Source: Actibacterium sp. XHP0104
Lineage (GTDB): Bacteria; Pseudomonadota; Alphaproteobacteria; Rhodobacterales; Rhodobacteraceae
Assembly: GCF_025751515.1 (NCBI RefSeq)
Contig: NZ_JAOWLE010000003.1
Coordinates: forward strand, 1-64,000
Length of the DNA: 64,000 nucleotides
Direction of reading: 5' to 3'
The position numbers were made by a program, and so were the translations under genes. Each line of letters begins with the position of its first letter. The stretch's first letter is position 1. Below the pieces are notes generated by a model. It saw only the letters and a program-made list of their open reading frames with translations. It had not been told where the DNA came from and made no database searches. Below, piece after piece: positions 48,205-56,081 of this stretch.

Positions 48205-50370
48205 ATGGGTAGTTCGAACGGGCGCAGGCCTCCTCTTGTTGCTGACAAGCGCACAAAACGACCGGCCGCAAAGCCCGCCGCGAAGCCCGCGAGACCCAGG
48301 AAAACAAGGCGTTCACCGCGCAAGGCCCCACCCAAGGGGCCGCTCGGGTGGCTGCGCCGCCTGCTGGGCAGGATTGCCGGCATGATCTGGACGGCCGCCT
48401 GGCGAGTCGGCCTTGTGGTGGTGATTCTCATTGCGCTGTCGGTCGGCTATTTCGCCGCCAGCCTGCCGCCGGTCAGCGAACTGGTTGACGGTCGCACCCG
48501 CGGATCGGTGACGCTGTTGGACCGTTCGGGCGAGGTTTTCGCCTGGCGCGGCGATCAATTCGGCGGCCAGATCAACGCCAACACCGTCGCCCCCGTGCTG
48601 CGCGAGGCCGTGGTCGCGACCGAGGACAAACGGTTCTACCGCCATTTCGGCATCAGCCCGCGCGGCATCGCCAGCGCCGTCCGCATCAACCTGAGCGAAG
48701 GCCGCGGGCCGCTGTCGGGCAATGGCGGTTCGACCATCACCCAGCAGACCGCGAAACTGTTGTGCCTGGGCGTGCCCTATGATGCCGACACGTGGAAATC
48801 GGAAACCGATTACGAGGCCGACTGCCGCCGCACCACGCTGCAACGCAAGATCAAGGAGGCGATCTATGCGATGGCGATGGAGGCGCGCTACAGCAAGAAC
48901 GAGATCCTGACGATCTATCTCAACCGCGCCTATCTGGGCGCCGGCGCGCGCGGGTTCGAGGCCGCCAGCCAGCGCTATTTCGGCAAGTCCGCCAATGAGG
49001 TAAGCGCCTCGGAGGCAGCGATGCTGGCGGGGCTGCTCAAGGCGCCGTCGACCTATGCGCCGACCAGCAACCTGAAACGCGCGCAAGATCGCGCCAATCT
49101 GATCGTCGGGCTGATGGAGGATCAGGGCTATCTCTCGGCCGCTGAGGCCCGCAACGCCCGCGCCAACCCGGCCGAGCTGTCCGAGGCCGCCGCCGCGCGG
49201 GCGGGTGGCTATTTTGCCGATTGGGTGATGGAGGACGGCCCGTCCTTCCTGACCCGCGACACGACCGAGGACGTGATCATCCGCACCACCTTCGATCCGC
49301 GCATCCAGACCGCGGCCGAGGACGCGCTGGCGCATATCTTTGACACCAAGGTCAGCGAGGGATCGAAAGCGCAGGCCGCGATCGTGGTGATGTCGTCGGA
49401 CGGCGCCGTGCGCGCCATGGTCGGCGGGCGCCAGACCAAGGTGTCGGGCGCGTTCAACCGCGCGACGATGGCTCTGCGCCAGACCGGGTCGTCCTTCAAG
49501 CCGTTCGTCTATGCCGCCGCGCTGGACCTGGGCTTTACGCCCAACGCCACCGTGGTTGACGAACCGATCACCATTCACGTGCCCGGATCGGGCCCCTACA
49601 CGCCGCGCAACTATGACAACAAGTTCCACGGGCGCGTCACCCTGACCACCGCGCTGGCGCAGTCGTTCAACATTCCGGCGATCCGCGTGTCTGAATCGGT
49701 GGGCCGCGAGAATGTGCGCAAGATCGCCGCCGATTTCGGCATCGAAAGCGATCTGGCCGTGGGTCCGGCGCTGGCGCTGGGCACGTCGGAATCGACCCTG
49801 ATCGAGATGACCGGCGCCTATGCCGGCATCCTGAACGGCGGCCTCAGCGTTCGCCCCTATGGGCTGACAGAGCTGCGCCTGCAGGGCGATGACACGCCGC
49901 TGATGGGCCAGGAAGGCGGCATGGGCGAACGCGTCATCAGCGAACGCGCGGCCCGCAGCCTGACCTATATGATGACCCAGGTGATCGAGCGCGGCTCGGG
50001 CCAGCGCGCCCGCCTGCCCGACCGTCCGGCCGCCGGCAAGACCGGTACCACCCAGGCCGCGCGCGATGCGTGGTTCATCGGGTTCACCGCCGACTACGTG
50101 GTCGGTGTGTGGATGGGCTATGACGACAACACGCCGCTGACGGGCGTGACCGGCGGCGGGCTGCCCGCCGATATCTGGCGTGAAACCATGGTGCGCGTGC
50201 ACGAGGGCGTGCCCGCCCGCGCCCTGCCGATGGACGTGCCCGTGGCCCCGCCGATCCTCACCCAAGAGGAACAGCGCAAGGTCAAGCGCGAGGAACGCCG
50301 GAAGCGTCGCAAGGAACGTGACGAAGACCTGCTGCGCGGCGTGCTGCGCTCGATTCTGGGCGGCGGTTAA
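48205..50370 (+). CDS. Penicillin-binding protein 1A-type transglycosylase/transpeptidase
   Basis: A 721-residue class A PBP. Order: a basic Lys/Arg-Pro-rich cytoplasmic tail, one TM near 60-85, the GT51 domain with EDKRFYRHFGISPRGI and GGSTITQQTAKLL, and the transpeptidase domain with the SXXK serine in GSSFKPFVYAAALDL, SFN and GKTGTTQA. Both activities are intact. It makes glycan strands and crosslinks them. The C-terminus is highly basic (KVKREERRKRRKERDE). ATG at 48205 follows a G-poor leader. It ends by overlapping the convergent mlaC stop by 4 bases. Confidence 0.93.
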   Translation: MGSSNGRRPPLVADKRTKRPAAKPAAKPARPRKTRRSPRKAPPKGPLGWLRRLLGRIAGMIWTAAWRVGLVVVILIALSVGYFAASLPPVSELVDGRTRGSVTLLDRSGEVFAWRGDQFGGQINANTVAPVLREAVVATEDKRFYRHFGISPRGIASAVRINLSEGRGPLSGNGGSTITQQTAKLLCLGVPYDADTWKSETDYEADCRRTTLQRKIKEAIYAMAMEARYSKNEILTIYLNRAYLGAGARGFEAASQRYFGKSANEVSASEAAMLAGLLKAPSTYAPTSNLKRAQDRANLIVGLMEDQGYLSAAEARNARANPAELSEAAAARAGGYFADWVMEDGPSFLTRDTTEDVIIRTTFDPRIQTAAEDALAHIFDTKVSEGSKAQAAIVVMSSDGAVRAMVGGRQTKVSGAFNRATMALRQTGSSFKPFVYAAALDLGFTPNATVVDEPITIHVPGSGPYTPRNYDNKFHGRVTLTTALAQSFNIPAIRVSESVGRENVRKIAADFGIESDLAVGPALALGTSESTLIEMTGAYAGILNGGLSVRPYGLTELRLQGDDTPLMGQEGGMGERVISERAARSLTYMMTQVIERGSGQRARLPDRPAAGKTGTTQAARDAWFIGFTADYVVGVWMGYDDNTPLTGVTGGGLPADIWRETMVRVHEGVPARALPMDVPVAPPILTQEEQRKVKREERRKRRKERDEDLLRGVLRSILGGG

Positions 50371-50966
50371 CCGGCGCTTTGCAGGTCGCTGATCAGCGCG
50401 TCGACATTGCCACGGTTGCGATCGAGCATGGCGCCGATTTCGGTGCGCTCGGTCGCCAGCATGTTCACGCCTTCGATCAGCATGTTGAAGAACAGGTCGC
50501 GACCGCTTTTGTCAGAGACCAGGAACGTCACTTCAAAGGGCGAATGACCCTGCAGGAAGGCCGTGGTTTTCACTTCGTAGAAGCTTTTGACCGGCTTGGC
50601 GCCCTTGACCTCGAGGCGGCCGCCGATGAATTCGCGGAAGCGTTTGCCGTATTTGCGGGCCATGTAGCCGCGGAAGGCCTCGGTGAAACGGTTCAGCTGG
50701 GCCGAGGACGCGCTGCGCGCCGCCACCCCCAGCGCCGAGCGCGCAATGATCGGCACGTCGGCATAGGTGGTAAAGATGCGCTCGAATTCGCGGATCATGA
50801 CGGCTTCGCTCTTGCCGGAGTTGATGACGGCATTGATGTCGGCGATCACCCGGTCGATCAGAGCCGAGGCCTGGCTGGTGGTCAGCGCCTGCGCCGGCAG
50901 GGCCGGGGCCAGCGCCGCAGCAGCGGCGGCCGTGAGAACAAAACGACGTGACAGGTTACTGGGCAT
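50367..50966 (-). CDS. mlaC: MlaC-type phospholipid-binding periplasmic protein
   Basis: A 199-residue Ttg2D/MlaC protein. The signal peptide has twin Arg (SNLSRRFVLTAAAAAALAP), then ALTTSQASALIDRVIADINAVINSG, FTEAFRGYMARKYGKRF and GGRLEVKGAKPVKSFYEVKTTAF, which are typical. It ferries phospholipids between MlaA at the outer membrane and the inner-membrane Mla complex, none of whose genes is here. The ATG at 50966 lies inside the last codons of mlaA, and its Shine-Dalgarno (GAGGA) is also in mlaA. A few upstream in-frame ATGs exist, but they lack a good site. Confidence 0.85.
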   Translation of the reverse strand: MPSNLSRRFVLTAAAAAALAPALPAQALTTSQASALIDRVIADINAVINSGKSEAVMIREFERIFTTYADVPIIARSALGVAARSASSAQLNRFTEAFRGYMARKYGKRFREFIGGRLEVKGAKPVKSFYEVKTTAFLQGHSPFEVTFLVSDKSGRDLFFNMLIEGVNMLATERTEIGAMLDRNRGNVDALISDLQSAG

Positions 50967-51726
50967 AGGGGTCCTCATACGGGTCGGCATAGGCATCATC
51001 ATACGGGTCGCCATAGGGGTCGGCATAGGTCAGGTCTTCCTGACCGTTCAACTGAAAGCGACGGTTCTGTAGATATAGGAGCCGCGCCTGCGCATAGCTA
51101 TCGGCGCTGTCGTAAAGAATGGAATCAACCGTATCGGTAAAGCGGTAGCGCTGGCCCAGCTTGGCGCTGAACTGAATGCCCAGGGCGTATTCGCGCTCGG
51201 GGCTGTTCAACAGCAGGCGGGTCGGGCTGATGACGAAATCGACGACCTTGCCGACGGTATCGCGCTCGGTCGAGGGGCCAAGGACCGGCAGTTCCATATA
51301 GTCGCCCTCGCCCACGCCCCAGACATGCAGGGTTTCGCCGAAATCGGTGGGGCGTTCGGCCAGGCCGATATGGGTGGCCGGGTCCAGCACACCGCCCACG
51401 CCCACAACGGTGTTGAAGGCGAAACGGCCGGTATTGGACAGCGCGTCCTTGATATTAAGCTGCAACAGGTCGTTCACGATCACGCCCGGCAGCGACAGGT
51501 TCGAGGCGAAATTGCCGACGCCCGTGCGCACCGGCTGGGGCAGGATCGACCCATAGGCATGCGAAGTGGGCCGCATCAGCATCCGGTCCAGCCCGGCGTT
51601 AAAGGCGTGCACCTGGCGGTTTTGCTGTTCATGCGGGTCGTTGATCCCGCCGGGCGTCTTGGCCGAACAGGCCGCCAGGGCCGCGAACGCAAGCGTAATC
51701 GCGACAAGACGAAACGGGCGGGGCAT
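50956..51726 (-). CDS. mlaA: MlaA family outer-membrane lipoprotein
   Basis: A 256-residue VacJ/MlaA lipoprotein. The lipobox is ALAAC with Cys20. MlaA motifs follow: INDPHEQQNRQVHAFNAGLDR, ASNLSLPGVIVNDLLQLNIKDAL, LDPATHIGLAERPTDFGETLHVWGVGEG and PVLGPSTERDTVGKVVD. It helps keep phospholipids out of the outer leaflet. The end is unusual: five near-copies of a four-residue unit x-Asp-Pro/Ala-Tyr. ATG at 51726 gives a normal signal. mlaC starts inside its tail. Confidence 0.92.
   Translation of the reverse strand: MPRPFRLVAITLAFAALAACSAKTPGGINDPHEQQNRQVHAFNAGLDRMLMRPTSHAYGSILPQPVRTGVGNFASNLSLPGVIVNDLLQLNIKDALSNTGRFAFNTVVGVGGVLDPATHIGLAERPTDFGETLHVWGVGEGDYMELPVLGPSTERDTVGKVVDFVISPTRLLLNSPEREYALGIQFSAKLGQRYRFTDTVDSILYDSADSYAQARLLYLQNRRFQLNGQEDLTYADPYGDPYDDAYADPYEDPYAQ
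50965..51024 (-). repeat. Coding repeat (five 12-base units) in mlaA tail
   Basis: Five consecutive 12-base units encode ADPY, GDPY, DDAY, ADPY and EDPY. The last unit (GAG GAC) supplies a Shine-Dalgarno for mlaC, whose ATG is at 50966. Confidence 0.8.
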
Positions 51727-51921
51727 GGGCCGGGCGACAGAAAACAAGGGCAATCTCAACTTTAGGTTCCGGATTCGCATACCATAGTGAAACTCGCGCA
51801 GAAGCCCATAGCACGACAATTTGATGGCAGATGTTTGTGGCCTTGCGGTGACATGCGCTTTTCAGTTTCCCAGCGGCGCGGGCAAGGCTAGCCTGTGGCG
51901 AACCGAAAACGGAGATCACTC

Positions 51922-52386
51922 ATGCCTGGACAGATCGAAACCCGCCTTGCAGAACTTGGCGTTCAATTGCCCGCCGCGCCGGCACCGGCGGCGAATTACG
52001 TGCCCTATGTGGTGGTCGGAAACATGGTGCATGTGTCGGGGCAGATCCCCATGGCCGATGGCGCGTTTATGATCGGCAAGCTGGGTGCCGATGCGACCAT
52101 CGAACAGGGCACAGCCGCCGCGCGACAATGCGCGATCGCGCTGCTGGCCCAGGTCAAGGCCGCCTGCGGGGGCGATCTCGACCGGCTGGAAAAGGTGGTT
52201 AAACTGACCGCTTTTGTCAATTCGACCCCCGATTTCGGCGACCAGCCCAAGGTGGTCAACGGCGCCTCGGATTTCCTGGTCGAGGCCCTGGGCGACAAGG
52301 GCCGCCACGCCCGCGCGGCGGTCAGCGCGGCATCGCTGCCCTTTGGCGTCGCGGTCGAGATCGACGGGGTGTTTCTCATCAAATGA
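51922..52386 (+). CDS. RidA family protein
   Basis: A 154-residue RidA/YjgF/TdcF-fold protein. Matches: NYVPYVVVGNMVHVSGQIPM near the N-terminus, LAQVKAACGGDLDRLEKVVKLTAFVNS, and the conserved Arg in RHARAAVSAASLPFGVAVEI. RidA hydrolyses reactive enamines/imines from PLP enzymes; some relatives have other roles. GGAG lies 7 bases before ATG 51922. It overlaps the next gene (ATGA), starting the run to mscS. Confidence 0.9.
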   Translation: MPGQIETRLAELGVQLPAAPAPAANYVPYVVVGNMVHVSGQIPMADGAFMIGKLGADATIEQGTAAARQCAIALLAQVKAACGGDLDRLEKVVKLTAFVNSTPDFGDQPKVVNGASDFLVEALGDKGRHARAAVSAASLPFGVAVEIDGVFLIK

Positions 52387-53153
52387 CGCCGCTGCCGCCC
52401 GCGTTCCTGCACCTGCCGCTGGCCCATCGTGCACTGCATGACCTGGCGCGGGGGCGGCCGGAAAACTCGACCGAAGCGATCGAGGCCGCGATCCGCGCGG
52501 GCTATGGTATCGAGATCGACCTGCAACCCTCGTCCGACGGGGTGGCGATGGTGTTTCACGATTACGACCTCAAGCGCCTGACCGGGCGCGAGGGCGCGGT
52601 GAACGCCATGAGCGCCGATCAGCTGGGGCAGATCCCGCTGCTGGGCGGGCAGGCCGGAATTCCGACGCTGGCACAGGTCTTGGCGCAGGTCGATGGCCGG
52701 GTGCCGGTGCTGCTGGAGCTGAAAGACCAGGATGGCGCGATGGGCCCCGATATCGGCACGCTGGAAGATGCGACCGCCCAGGCGCTGGCAGGCTATGGCG
52801 GCGATGTGGCGGTGATGTCGTTCAACCCGCATTCGGTGGCGCGGCTGGCGCAGTTGGTGCCCGAGCGGCCTTGCGGGCTGACGACCTGTGCCTTTCGTCG
52901 GCGCAACTGGCCCAGCCTGCCCGCCCCCGTGCGCAAGCGCCTGCGCGCCATTCCCGATTTCGACGCGGTGGGGGCCAGTTTCATCAGCCACCGGTTTACC
53001 GCGCTGAACTCGGCCCCGGTTCAGGCGCTGAAAGCGCGCGGCGTGCCGGTGCTGTGCTGGACGGTGAAATCGCCCCGGCAAGAGGCCCGCGCCCGCCAGA
53101 TCGCCGACAACATCACCTTCGAGGGCTATCTTGCCCCGCTGCCCGCCGCTTGA
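52383..53153 (+). CDS. Glycerophosphodiester phosphodiesterase
   Basis: A 256-residue GDPD. The catalytic His is in LAHRALHDLARGRPENSTEA, the metal ligands in GYGIEIDLQPSSDGVAMVFHDYDL, and VPVLLELKDQ and FNPHSVARLAQL are later blocks. It releases glycerol-3-phosphate from deacylated phospholipids. It starts in the RidA stop (ATGA) and is followed 50 bases later by a GNAT-like gene. It might recycle lipids turned over by the nearby MlaA/MlaC system; this is only suggestion. Confidence 0.92.
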   Translation: MTPLPPAFLHLPLAHRALHDLARGRPENSTEAIEAAIRAGYGIEIDLQPSSDGVAMVFHDYDLKRLTGREGAVNAMSADQLGQIPLLGGQAGIPTLAQVLAQVDGRVPVLLELKDQDGAMGPDIGTLEDATAQALAGYGGDVAVMSFNPHSVARLAQLVPERPCGLTTCAFRRRNWPSLPAPVRKRLRAIPDFDAVGASFISHRFTALNSAPVQALKARGVPVLCWTVKSPRQEARARQIADNITFEGYLAPLPAA

Positions 53154-53203
53154 CCCCGCCGGGGCCGGGGCCATCTATTGAACAGGAAACGGAACGGGGC
53201 GCC

Positions 53204-54394
53204 ATGCAGACCGAGGTTGAACTGACCGCGATATCCGGCCTGTCCGCCATCGCGGCGCAGGATTGGGACGCCTGCGCCTGCCCCGAGGTGGCAGAGGGCG
53301 GGCGGGCGTTTGATCCGTTCACCACCTATCGGTTTCTCAGCGCGCTTGAGCAAAGCGGATCGGTTGGCCCCGGCACCGGCTGGCAGCCGCAGCACCTGGT
53401 GGCGCGGGCCGGTGGCCAGGTCATCGGCGTCGCCCCGGCCTATCTGAAATCGCACAGCCAGGGCGAATATGTGTTCGATCACAACTGGGCCCATGCCTAT
53501 GAACGCGCGGGCGGGCGCTATTACCCCAAGCTGCAAATCGCCGTGCCCTTCACCCCCGTGCCGGGGCGCCGGTTGCTGACGCGGCCCGGGTTCGAGGTCA
53601 CCGGGCAGGCCGCGCTGATGCAGGGCGCGGTGCAACTGGCGGCCAATAACGGGCTGTCATCGCTGCATCTGACATTCTGTTCCGCACCCGAGTCCGAGGC
53701 GGGCCAGGCGATGGGCCTGATGCACCGGATCGGACAGCAGTATCACTGGTTCAACGACGGCTACGCCGATTTCGACGCCTTTCTGGCGGCGCTGTCCTCG
53801 CGCAAACGCAAGACCATCCGTAAGGAACGCGCCACCGCGCAGGGCTTTGGCGGCACGATCCACGCCCTGACCGGCGACCAGATCAAGCCGCACCACTGGG
53901 ACCATTTCTGGCGCTTCTACCAGGACACGGGCGCGCGCAAATGGGGCTCGCCCTATTTGACGCGGGTGTTCTTCGACATCGCCCATGCCACGATGCGCGA
54001 CGACATGCTGCTGGTTCTGGCCGAGCGCGACGGCACGCCCATTGCCGGGGCGCTGAATTTCATCGGCCGCGACGCGCTGTTCGGGCGCTATTGGGGCGCC
54101 ACCCAGGATCACCCCTGCCTGCATTTCGAGGCGTGCTATTATCAGGCCATCGACCATGCCATCACCCATGGGCTGGCGCGGGTCGAGGCGGGCGCGCAGG
54201 GCGATCACAAGCTGGCGCGGGGCTATATGCCGGTGGAAACCCATTCGCTGCACTGGATCGGCGATCCGAGCTTTGCGGATGCGGTCGACCGCTACCTGAT
54301 CGCCGAACGGGCCGCCGTGGGCGAGGATATCGAGATCCTGACCGGCTATGGCCCGTTCAGGAAAGCCGCAGGAGGGTTAGATGAAAGGGATTGA
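53204..54394 (+). CDS. GNAT-fold protein of COG3146 (DUF482, peptidoglycan-type)
   Basis: A 396-residue protein with two GNAT-like halves, COG3146/DUF482. Typical blocks: FDPFTTYRFLSALEQSGSVGPGTGWQPQHLV (in parts FTTYRFLSALEQSGSVG and GTGWQPQHLVAR), NWAHAYERAGGRYYPKLQIAVPFTPV, HWFNDGYADFDAFLAALSSRKRKTIRKER and YWGATQDHPCLHFEACYYQ. FemAB-like relatives attach amino acids to lipid-linked or peptidoglycan substrates, but the target is unknown. PhhB starts inside its end. Confidence 0.85.
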   Translation: MQTEVELTAISGLSAIAAQDWDACACPEVAEGGRAFDPFTTYRFLSALEQSGSVGPGTGWQPQHLVARAGGQVIGVAPAYLKSHSQGEYVFDHNWAHAYERAGGRYYPKLQIAVPFTPVPGRRLLTRPGFEVTGQAALMQGAVQLAANNGLSSLHLTFCSAPESEAGQAMGLMHRIGQQYHWFNDGYADFDAFLAALSSRKRKTIRKERATAQGFGGTIHALTGDQIKPHHWDHFWRFYQDTGARKWGSPYLTRVFFDIAHATMRDDMLLVLAERDGTPIAGALNFIGRDALFGRYWGATQDHPCLHFEACYYQAIDHAITHGLARVEAGAQGDHKLARGYMPVETHSLHWIGDPSFADAVDRYLIAERAAVGEDIEILTGYGPFRKAAGGLDERD

Positions 54395-54650
54395 GCCGCT
54401 ATTAGCCGCGGGCTGGGCGCTGAACGACGCCGGCACCGCGATCACCAAGACCTATCGCTTTGCCGATTTCGCCTCGGCCTTTGGCTGGATGACAAGGGTT
54501 GCGCTGGTTGCAGAGCAGATGAACCACCATCCCGATTGGACAAATGTCTACAACCGTGTATCGGTCTCGCTGACAACGCATGACGCCGGCGGATTGACGG
54601 CGAAAGACACTGAACTTGCAAGAAAGATGGACGAGATATCATGGAACTGA
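54381..54650 (+). CDS. phhB: 4a-hydroxytetrahydrobiopterin dehydratase (pterin-4a-carbinolamine dehydratase)
   Basis: An 89-residue PCD/DCoH. The active site is EQMNHHPDWTNVYNRVSVSL, the family's His-His-Pro-Trp core, and FADFASAFGWMTRVALVAE precedes it. It recycles the pterin carbinolamine made by aromatic amino-acid hydroxylases; no hydroxylase is in the window, so it may act in molybdopterin or other pterin chemistry. AGGAGG precedes the ATG, inside the previous gene. mscS begins inside its end. Confidence 0.93.
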   Translation: MKGIEPLLAAGWALNDAGTAITKTYRFADFASAFGWMTRVALVAEQMNHHPDWTNVYNRVSVSLTTHDAGGLTAKDTELARKMDEISWN

Positions 54651-55471
54651 GCATTGCCGAGGTCGAGGTTCTGATCAAAGAGAACCTGCCTTGGGTGATC
54701 CAGCTGGGCCTGAATCTGGTGACGGCTGTCCTTATTCTGATCGTGGCGCTCTGGCTTAGCGGCCGGGTGCGCAGGCGCATCACCAACCTGCCCAAAAAGC
54801 ATAAACGTTTCGACACCACGCTGATGGCGTTTCTGGGCAGCCTGGCGAAATATACCGTGCTGGCGATTGCCGCCATCTTTATCCTCAACCGTTTCGGCAT
54901 CGAGACCACCTCGCTGGTGGCGCTGATCGGTGCGGCGGGTCTGGCCGTTGGCCTGGCCTTGCAGGGCACTTTGGCGAACCTGGCGGCGGGCGTCATGCTG
55001 GTGGGCTTTCGGCCGTTCAAGCTGGGTGACTATGTGATCGCGGGCGGGGAAACCGGCACCGTGGCCACGATCAACCTGTTCTTTACCGAGCTGACCACCC
55101 CCGACAACATCCAGATCATCGTGCCTAATGGCGATATCTGGGGCGCGCCGATCACCAACTATTCGTACAATGACACGCGCCGCTGCGACATGCTGTTCGG
55201 CGTGTCCTACGGGTCGAACCTGCAAGTGGCCGAACAGGCGATCCGCGACTGCATCGCGGCCGAGCCCCGCGCGCTGGGTGACCCGCAACCGTTCATCAAA
55301 GTGTCGAACCTGGGCGACAGCTCGGTCGATTTCACCGTTCGCGTCTGGTGTAAAAAGGATGACTACTGGGACATGAAATTCGACCTGACCCGCGCCGTGA
55401 AAGAGGCGTTCGACAAGACCGGTGTCGATATTCCCTTCCCGACGCAGATCATGATCCGCCAAGAGGGCTAA
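54641..55471 (+). CDS. mscS: Small-conductance mechanosensitive channel MscS
   Basis: A 276-residue MscS. Three membrane helices are followed by the pore helix TM3 with Gly/Ala packing LIGAAGLAVGLALQGTLANLAAGVMLVGFRPFKLGD (in parts GAAGLAVGLALQGTLANLAAG and VMLVGFRPFKLGDY), then the beta domain IQIIVPNGDIWGAPITNYS. It opens in hypo-osmotic shock. The start overlaps phhB by 10 bases. A strong terminator follows. Confidence 0.93.
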   Translation: MELSIAEVEVLIKENLPWVIQLGLNLVTAVLILIVALWLSGRVRRRITNLPKKHKRFDTTLMAFLGSLAKYTVLAIAAIFILNRFGIETTSLVALIGAAGLAVGLALQGTLANLAAGVMLVGFRPFKLGDYVIAGGETGTVATINLFFTELTTPDNIQIIVPNGDIWGAPITNYSYNDTRRCDMLFGVSYGSNLQVAEQAIRDCIAAEPRALGDPQPFIKVSNLGDSSVDFTVRVWCKKDDYWDMKFDLTRAVKEAFDKTGVDIPFPTQIMIRQEG

Positions 55472-55475
55472 GATC

Positions 55476-55505
55476 AAAGGCCGGGCCGCCATGGCCCGGC
55501 CTTTT
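55476..55505 (+). terminator. Terminator after mscS, also near the peroxiredoxin end
   Basis: AAAGGCCGGGCC (55476-55487) pairs with GGCCCGGCCTTT (55493-55504) around a 5-base loop, and TTTTT follows. It separates mscS from the convergent peroxiredoxin gene, which ends at 55509. Confidence 0.9.
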
Positions 55506-55508
55506 TCG

Positions 55509-55994
55509 TTACATCGCGGCCAGCAGGTGTTCGCCGGTCGAGATGTCGCACACGCCCGGATCATCGACCTTGGCGGCGGTGATCACGCCGTCTTCCAGCA
55601 CCAGCGCATAGCGGTTCGACCGCCCGATCAGCCCCAGGTGCGGGGCGGTGAAATCCATGCCCAGCGTCTTGGTGAAACTGCCGTCGGCATCGCCCAAGAG
55701 GGTGATCCCGGCCTCGGTCGCACCGGTATCCTTGCCCCAGGCGGCCAGGGTGAACGGGTCGTTGACCGCAACGCAGATCACCTCGTCCACACCCTTGTCG
55801 CGCAGCTGACCCATCACCTTGATGAAACTGGGCAGGTGGATCGTCGAGCACGGCCCGGTATAGGCCCCGGGCAGTGCGAACAGCACCACCTTGCGGCCCT
55901 TCAGCTTGTCGGCCAGGTCCACGGTTTCGGGGCCATTGGCGCCCAGCGTCACCATGTTGGCATCGGGCAGGGTTGCGCCTACCTCTAGTGTCAT
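55509..55994 (-). CDS. Peroxiredoxin, Prx5/AHP-like (redoxin)
   Basis: A 161-residue Prx5-type peroxiredoxin. The peroxidatic Cys is Cys49 in the box PGAYTGPCSTIHLPSF (PxxxTxxC). VDEVICVAVNDPFTLAAWGKD and GDADGSFTKTLGMDF are the usual later blocks. A second Cys near the C-terminus (DPGVCDISTGEH) may resolve. It reduces peroxides with glutathione or thioredoxin. ATG at 55994 is where the family starts; divergent from an FAD reductase gene with an inverted repeat between. Confidence 0.93.
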   Translation of the reverse strand: MTLEVGATLPDANMVTLGANGPETVDLADKLKGRKVVLFALPGAYTGPCSTIHLPSFIKVMGQLRDKGVDEVICVAVNDPFTLAAWGKDTGATEAGITLLGDADGSFTKTLGMDFTAPHLGLIGRSNRYALVLEDGVITAAKVDDPGVCDISTGEHLLAAM

Positions 55995-56010
55995 GTTGCA
56001 TCCTTCCATT

Positions 56011-56037
56011 CTGTTCGCGTAGGTCCAGTGTGAACAG
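56011..56037. repeat. Inverted repeat CTGTTC/GAACAG between peroxiredoxin and reductase genes
   Basis: CTGTTC (56011-56016) and GAACAG (56032-56037) with a 15-base spacer. It lies midway between two divergent starts and may be an operator. Could be chance, since 6-base arms are short. Confidence 0.3.
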
Positions 56038-56081
56038 TTAGCGCGCGCCGCGCCAGAGGCGAAATAAGCGAGGACGGGAAT

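Noticed and set aside
48313-50265. A 650-codon minus-strand frame opposite the PBP1A gene
   Set aside because: Same antisense effect; the PBP1A motifs are intact on the plus strand.
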